Positions 58,358 to 64,000 of a stretch of 64,000 bases of DNA are shown one piece after another. The stretch spans positions 31,424,122 to 31,488,121 of the forward strand of contig NC_092794.1 of NCBI RefSeq assembly GCF_918797505.1. The letters run 5' to 3'. The stretch is from Bemisia tabaci (taxonomy: Eukaryota > Arthropoda > Insecta > Hemiptera > Aleyrodidae). How positions within the stretch are numbered: the stretch's first letter is position 1; each line of letters begins with the position of its first letter. The translations under genes and the position numbers were made by a program. The notes below the pieces were generated by a model, which saw only the letters and a program-made list of their open reading frames with translations, did not search any database and was not told where the DNA came from.

Positions 58358-58502
58358 AAACACTTCAAATTGATGAACTATTGATTTATATTCATCCGCA
58401 ATTACATTAACTTGTTGCAGTATACCTAATTGCTTACAAGTCTTATAACCTAATATTGGGGGTGTATTAATTTCCGCCACAATAAATTTAATTACATGGG
58501 CT
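58358..58502 (-). pseudogene. Gypsy pol: protease-RT linker between two insertions
   Basis: This is a 145-bp island of the retrotransposon left between the two DNA elements. On the minus strand it reads HVIKFIVAEINTPPILGYKTCKQL..., the C-terminal protease flank (the I-L-G and L-G motifs) of Ty3/gypsy pol, ending HQFEVF just before the TT/AA duplication. It joins the Gag-protease frame on one side and the RT on the other. Confidence 0.85.
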
Positions 58503-58854
58503 TTCCCTGCTAAAAATGTTCCGTGTGGATGATTTCCATGAAGTTGATTTCCATGAAAAAATGACACGGAAAAATGGAACAGGAAATATTTCCATGTGGC
58601 TGATTTCCGTGTGGCTGATTTCCATGTGGCTTATTTCCATGAAAATTTTTCATGGAAACGAAATCACTTCCGTGAAAATTTTTCATGGAAACGAAATCAT
58701 TTCCGTGACAATTTTTCATGGAAAGAAAACCATTTGCATAAAAATGATCACAAGAAGGTTTCAGTACCATCCAAATTGCTCACGGAAATTAAATAAATCT
58801 TAGAATCAAGACAAAGGAGACAAGCGTCCCAATGGGAGCACATGATATTTGGAC

Positions 58855-59790
58855 CATGCAGACATGCTCAGTAAAATAGAAAATGAACAAACAACACTCA
58901 CCAACTCGCTCAAATCTGTAATCCACTGGGTCAGAAAAATCCACTTGAAGACAATGAATCCAAATTTCCGATTAGAACTGGTGCAGGTACGAAGGAACTT
59001 TTGAAAACACGATGAGTGCATTGTAAAAATATCTAAAGCACTCTTTAACGTAAGAGAAAAATTAGCACCATGAGTTACTAGGTGATCAATACAGAACACC
59101 ACTCTCAGAAAAGCACTGACACAACACGATTTTTCAGTTTAGTTTTAAAGGAGAAAGCATTTTTCAAAAGCGACATCATAGATCCACAGCTTAAATAATT
59201 TCACGATTTACTACGATCATTGATGATATTAAGGTAGCCATCGATTCTCTACCCGACGTTCCTTCCACACATGACAGGAAACATCTACAGGCATAGAGCA
59301 AATGGCACTGAGCAGCAATGTACATCTGATAAGGCAAGCTCTTGGAAGTGTCGATCTGCAAAAATACAAAGCGGGAGACAGATCATCAAATTGATCTACC
59401 TATGGTTAATGGCCGTCCTTGGAGACAGACAATAAACTACGTAACAATATATCAACCACCTTTTGATAACAGAACGAATTTAAAATGAGAGCAAGACCCT
59501 TCCTTATGGAGGGAGGGCCAAGAAACATTTAAAAACGGAACATTTTACTACTGACAGGTCTGAGCCACTGAATAAAATACATTCCACCAGTCAATAAAAT
59601 TTTAAATGTTGATGGATAACCTGATTGCCAGTATACATTGAGTTGAAACATCTGATACGTAGAGCGGTTCATTCTCATAGAAGCTTTCGTAAGTAGTTCC
59701 AGATAGGTACTTTAAAATTAGACACCGGTCAAATGTAGTACAAGAGAGGAAATGGGTGCAACAAAACTTTAATTGTCCTTGATTCTTTTG
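58855..59790. repeat. Left arm of the inverted repeat inside the 4.7-kb element
   Basis: This arm matches the reverse complement of 60783-61734 over about 0.94 kb, with a spacer of about 990 bp. Open frames in it appear twice as mirror images (for example 59102-58806 and 61487-61735) and are not supported as genes. Confidence 0.9.
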
Positions 59791-60782
59791 AAGACACAAG
59801 GAAAATGCAGGCAGTATGAGGATGTTCCAACAGCACTCGCCTGCAAGAGTTGGGAAGTTTATACTTGTGATGAAGTCCGCGGATAATAAGATTTGCACTT
59901 AGAGAGTGCAACAGAAGATCCACCATCTTGATTCTGGTCTTTCCCTTCAATGCTAAATAGATGAAAGATTATCTCCCTTCCCACGGAAGGAGTGGATAGA
60001 TTTATTAGACGTAGACTCTTCGATCAACTTCGTAACCACGGTTAGGAATAGCACATGGTAGTAAATGCATTCGCAAACCAAGAGAATAGAATTCACAATT
60101 ACCTCGCTCGTTAGAACATATCGACTGAATCGTAAATCGGCAAAGAAAATTAAACTCGAGTTACTTGATCAGTATAGCTTGACATGACAAATGTGTAATG
60201 TAAGTACAAGGTGACAGGCTCATACTTAGGTGTGTCCGTCGTCAAGAATTGAAAGAGAGATAATTTACCTGTGTTCGATGAAACTGAGTATAGTCAAGTA
60301 GACGCCGATATTACAATCGATTCTTCGTTAAGAATCATGAAAAGTAGATCAAATTAAGTTTTCATTTTGAAATTCACAGCATGGCGTGGCTTGGCTGGCT
60401 GGGTGGATTGAATTGAATAATGGTCCGGAGTTCCGAGTGCGAGTTGGACATCGAACAGTTGGACGAGGGACCATTCCGCGGTTCCGCCTTTTGCCTTTTT
60501 ATCGAGGTTGCGTATGAAAATGAGTGAAAATCAGCCGCTATAATGATTATAGAAAGCCAGTTTTTGTATTTTAATTCTTTTGAAAACATTTGCCTGATAA
60601 TTATTTAGATAATAAATACAACCCTGGAAGTATCGGCAAGGAACGATTATTCCAGGAACTAGGAACGTCTTCACAACAGTTAGGTTATATTTATCTCTCT
60701 CCTTCCCTTCTCACAGTCTCACATCACCACATCACCTCAAGTAAGTAATTTAATGAATAATTTTTCACTTTCACACCTTTCA

Positions 60783-61734
60783 CAAAAGAATCAAGGACAA
60801 TTAAAGTTTTGTTGCACCCATTTCCTCTCTTGTACTACATTTGACCGGTGTCTAATTTTAAAGTACCTATCTGGAACTACTTCGGAAGCTTCTATAAGAA
60901 TGAACCGCTCTACGTATCAGATGTTTCAACTGGTTTCAACTCAATGTATACTGGCAATCAGGTTATCCATCAACATTCAAAATTTAAAATTTTATTGACT
61001 GGTGGAATGTATTATATTCAGTGGCTCAGACCTGTAAGTTGTAAAATGTTCCGTTTTTAAATGTTTCTTGGCCCTCCCTCCATAAGGAAGGGTCTTGCTC
61101 TCATTTTAAATTCGTTCTGTTATCAAAAGGTGGTTGATATATTGTTACGTAGTTTATTGTCTGTCTCCAAGGACGGCCATTAACCATAGGTAGATCAATT
61201 TGATGATCTGTCTCCCGCTTTGTATTTTTGCAGATCGACACTTCCAAGAGCTTGCCTTATCAGATGTACATTGCTGCTCAGTGCCATTTGCTCTATGCCT
61301 GTAGATGTTTCCTGTCATGTGTGGAAGGAACGTCGGGTAGAGAATCGATGGCTACCTTAATATCATCAATGATCGTAGTAAATCGTGAAATTATTTAAGC
61401 TGTGGATCTATGATGTCGCTTTTGAAAAATGCTTTCTCCTCTAAAACTAAACTGAAAAATCGTGTTGTGTCAGTGCTTTTCTGAGAGTGGTGTTCTGTAT
61501 TGATCAGCTATTAAATCATGGTGCTAATTTTTCTCTTACGTTAAAGAGTGCTTTAGATATTTTTACAATGCACTCATCGTGTTTTCAAAAGTTCCTTCGT
61601 ACCTGCACCAGTTCTAATCGGAAATTTGGATTCATTGTCTTCAAGTGGATTTTTCTGACCCAGTGGATTACAGATTTGAGCGAGTTGGTGAGTGTTGTTT
61701 GTTCATTTTCTATTTTATTGAGTATGTCTGCATG
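60783..61734. repeat. Right arm of the inverted repeat inside the 4.7-kb element
   Basis: This is the mirror of 58855-59790, with small indels. The spacer between the arms (59791-60782) is AT-rich with no recognised gene. Confidence 0.9.
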
Positions 61735-62820
61735 ACAGATGTCATCCATTATTACTTTGCATGATGCATATTTAGCTGAAAGATTCTCTTTACACATGCC
61801 TAGTGGAAGATACATGTGGGTTTGGAACTGCTAACATGCGAACTTTGAAAAACTACGCTGCTATGATATAGAAAATCCTACAAGTCCAAGAAGGTCTATG
61901 CGCTGATATCAATTACATACTGACATATACCCGTCAAACAAGTTCCCATGGCTGTCATAGATGGCCTGCCCACAAAGTATGTCTGAAAGGGTGGCCCTAA
62001 TTTTCATCAGGGAGCTTTGAGTACACCATGTACTTTTTAAGATTATTGTGCTTATTATTGCTTTCACTTGAGTGTAGATGTAAGTACATACTAAGCTTTT
62101 ATCCATCATACATTTTGGCACATTTCTTTAATTATTGAGCTTCATAAAATTTCAGGTACTTGATTTTCAGGGGCTGAGATCGAAATCATATCATTAAAAA
62201 AAATTGGTTCCAGCAATTCTTTTCAAATTCTTTACAAAAAAATTTAGAGGATTTAATAACTGAAGATAAAAACATAACATGCTAAACACTACCTTCTGAT
62301 GAAAAAGTACTTAAGTGATGACCAAAATTGAGACTTTTTTCGATCACCCTGATATGGGGATCTTCTTCACCTCCTTTCTAAACATACGCCTAAGAAGAAA
62401 AAATTTGACTGCTAATTCAATCCGCAACAATGATCGTATAGCTCTTCTTTCGGTTTTTTCCTTTTTCCCTTCATTCCCCCCCCCCCCCCCTTCCAAAACT
62501 TAAGATTTTTCCTTTTCATGTCATAATGAGCCCATAGCAAAGAAGTTTTCAAAAATGATTGGAATTCACGAAATTTCATTTTATGAAGTTACATATAAAA
62601 TCTTGCATCTCTGGTTTGAACCGTATACCGAGTATAATTCCTTGGCGCGCACCTTGCGGAGCGCCTTCAACATCGTAGTTATGCTTCAAACGCGACACTC
62701 ACGCTCCGATGTGTAATTTTCGCATGTTGCGCATGTCGGAGCGTATGTCCAGTTTAGAATTGCCCAAAAATTGAAAGAATTTAAAGCCGCGAAATTCATG
62801 TTTAAATCCGCAATTTTTAT
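61735..62820. other. Interior of the 4.7-kb element; no gene seen
   Basis: A C-run lies at about 62476-62491, and a short inverted motif CGCTCCGA/TCGGAGCG at about 62700-62750. No gene is supported. Confidence 0.4.
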
Positions 62821-62848
62821 TTCCATGCCGAACTGAGAAGGGGATTTT

Positions 62849-63133
62849 CAATTCCATGAAGGCTTGATGGAAATGACTTGGTTTCCGTGTGAGTTGCATG
62901 GAAGTGTTATGAGTTCCATGTCGAGCTCACAAGGAAATATTTTCATTTCCATGAAGACTTGATGGAAATGACTTGGTTTCCGTGTGAGTTGCATGGAAAC
63001 GTTATGATTTCCATGTCGAGCTCACAAGGAAATGTTTTCATTTCCATGACGGCTTGATGGAAATGACTTGGTTTCCATGTGAGTTTCATGGAAACGTTAT
63101 GATTTCCATGTCGAAGGACATGGAAGTCAGACG
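62849..63133. repeat. Three 95-bp tandem subterminal units
   Basis: Units start near 62849, 62944 and 63039. Each holds ATTCCATGAxGxCTTGATGGAAA, GGTTTCC(G/A)TGTGAGTT and TTCCATGTCGAG. Two matching words, TTCCATG and CATGGAA, alternate in both orientations. Confidence 0.9.
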
Positions 63134-63203
63134 ATTTCCATGAAATCACATGGAAATCGGGTCATTTCCACGTGAATCCACATGGAACATTTTTAGCAGG
63201 GTT

Positions 63204-64000
63204 GCCCGCTTGCTCATTGACACATCTGAGATTGCACTCACCAACAACTTGCATTTTTTCTCCAGTCACTGAAGTTAATTTGACATTAGTTTTTAGGATG
63301 GGTCTTTTGCCTATTATTCTTTTACTAAAATTAGCAGGGATTACATTCGCTTGGGCACCTGTATCAACTAAAAAATTTGCATAATAGTCATTGACATTTA
63401 GAGTTACATACCACTGATCGTCCTCCTGCTTGGATTCGATCGCACCAATGAATAGCTCAGGACCATCATCTTCCGAATAGTAATCGTCGCTATCAGTCGA
63501 CTCCTCATCCACCAGTCTCACTTTTCGCTCAGCATACTTGCACACTCTTGAGAAGTGATTTGACCCATTGCAATTGTCACATTTTCTCCCAATGGCAGGG
63601 CACCTTCCAGAATAATGTTTGGTATTTCCACAGTTTTTGCACCTACTGTAGTTTCCCGTCCTTCTCGAGTCATCGGCTTGCACCTTAGAAGAACCGTACC
63701 GCCGACTTGATTGTCCCTTGTGCTTCGGACCACTCGCATACTGCTTAGCACTGTTGGTGGTTCTTTGATGACTGCGCTGCTCTGTACTTTGCCTTGCATC
63801 ATCTTGATAACGTCTGCTGATCTTGCCTACCACAGGTTCAGTTGCATCCATCTCCTGCACCTGACGCCTTGATGCATCAAATGTTTTGATGATTTTGATG
63901 GCATTCTCCAATGTTTCATCCTGCTTCATCAATACTTGGATTCTCACTTCTTCAAACTTTGGAAGCAAATTTGCAATCATAATTGCTTTGACAATTTTAT
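63204..64000 (-). pseudogene. Gypsy Gag C-terminus with zinc knuckles, and protease (5' partial)
   Basis: The frame is open to the window edge, so the Gag N-terminus is outside. From right to left it has a capsid-like helical stretch (IANLLPKFEEVRI, LENAIKIIKTFD), a basic/Ser-rich linker, then two CCHC zinc knuckles: C-x2-C-x4-H-x4-C (CKNCGNTKHYSGRC) and a second, CDNCNGSNHFSRVC. An acidic linker follows, then the aspartic protease active site NFLVDTGAQANVIP, the catalytic D-T-G-A triad being intact. The frame stops being retrotransposon at 63204, where the AA/TT duplication and the 4.7-kb element begin; the last codons of the open frame are transposon tip. Gag packages the RNA and the protease cleaves the polyprotein. 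Confidence 0.9.

Larger units (their letters stand above)
58505..63201. mobile_element. 4.70-kb DNA element, CCCTGCTAAAAATG tips, TT/AA TSD, TTTCCATG subterminal array
   Basis: The tips CCCTGCTAAAAATGTTCC (58505) and the inverse ending GCAGGG (63201) match at 25 of 26 positions. TT stands outside both (58503-58504; 63202-63203). Omitting the element and one dinucleotide restores the protease frame. The subterminal zones (58530-58790; 62820-63190) are packed with TTTCCATG/CATGGAAA in both orientations. On the right they form three 95-bp tandem units (from 62849, 62944 and 63039). The interior has a long inverted pair (58855-59790 and 60783-61734). No transposase gene is recognised. Confidence 0.93.
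52686..64000 (-). mobile_element. Ty3/gypsy retrotransposon (Mag-like), interrupted twice, 5' end off-window
   Basis: In element order (right to left) it encodes Gag with two zinc knuckles and protease (63204-64000), the protease-RT linker (58358-58502), RT (55068-55857), RNase H and integrase (55007-53550) and an integrase C-terminal tail (53549-52971), followed by the polypurine tract and LTR. Two DNA transposons (55860-58355 and 58505-63201) account for about 7.2 kb of the span; the retrotransposon itself contributes about 4.1 kb in the window. Zinc knuckles in Gag, protease before RT and integrase after RNase H define Ty3/gypsy; the Mag-like placement is tentative. No envelope-like gene is present. 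Several frameshifts and one stop show that it is inactive. Confidence 0.9.

Noticed and set aside
58516..58803. Met/His/Trp-rich frames such as those repeating F-H-G-N
   Set aside because: These are translations of the TTTCCATG/CATGGAAA subterminal repeats of the 4.7-kb element, not genes.
62849..63133. CRISPR array
   Set aside because: There are three 95-bp units without unique spacers, in a eukaryotic transposon; this is a tandem subterminal repeat.
55860..63201. Polinton/Maverick or endogenous virus fragments
   Set aside because: No polymerase B, packaging ATPase, capsid or envelope-type motifs were seen; the interior of both insertions is non-coding.

Overview
The window looks like intergenic, transposon-dense nuclear DNA from an arthropod, most likely an insect. 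It carries interstitial CCTAA/TTAGG arrays (the ancestral insect telomere repeat), insect-type non-LTR and Ty3/gypsy retrotransposons, PIF/Harbinger and hAT elements, and very many short inverted-repeat elements. I could not place it more precisely; a hemipteran is only a guess. I found no intact single-copy host gene. Almost everything recognisable is a mobile element, a fragment of one, or a structure built from them, and most short open frames are chance.

Layout. 1-7.0 kb: two copies of a module made of a leader with a palindromic CRE, an array of 130-132 bp units each carrying an AAGATGGCGGC-type (YY1/Pho-like) site, and a hairpin plus CTAG tail resembling a Helitron 3' end. The second copy is split by a 3.0 kb fold-back element that holds a decayed nuclease-like gene. 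7.0-10.4 kb: G-rich repeats, one convincing TATA promoter with a consensus splice donor followed by hairpin-forming repeats, a telomeric-repeat array and a degenerate tRNA-Gly-like gene. 11.3-28.2 kb: nested inverted-repeat elements, an hAT element with an exact 8-bp target duplication, a near-perfect 336-bp hairpin, and two LINE reverse-transcriptase relics. 28.2-34.7 kb: a Harbinger element with a truncated transposase, then a CACTA-tipped element carrying a decayed DUF7869-like gene, then a GC-tipped MITE. 34.8-46.0 kb: a giant palindrome with arms of about 2.94 kb. One arm is split by a 3.78 kb element and the other arm preserves the exact empty site. 46-52.5 kb: MITEs, a second inverted-repeat element around a LINE RT domain, and a LINE endonuclease block shared with the palindrome centre. 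52.7-64.0 kb: a minus-strand Ty3/gypsy retrotransposon (LTR, integrase, RNase H, RT, protease, Gag). Its pol frame is interrupted by two DNA transposons, each bounded by a 2-bp duplication.

Main theme. At least four unrelated-looking elements (31.4, 41.4, 55.9 and 58.5 kb) share C-rich 5' tips (CACTA, CCCTT, CACTG, CCCTG) followed by an A-run, 2-bp target duplications (AT, TA, TT, TT), and, in most, family-specific palindromic subterminal repeats. One carries a DUF7869-like gene relic. I propose that they form one CACTA/CMC-like group. This is the best candidate in the window for a poorly described system. All calls come from reading the sequence by eye; no database search was run.
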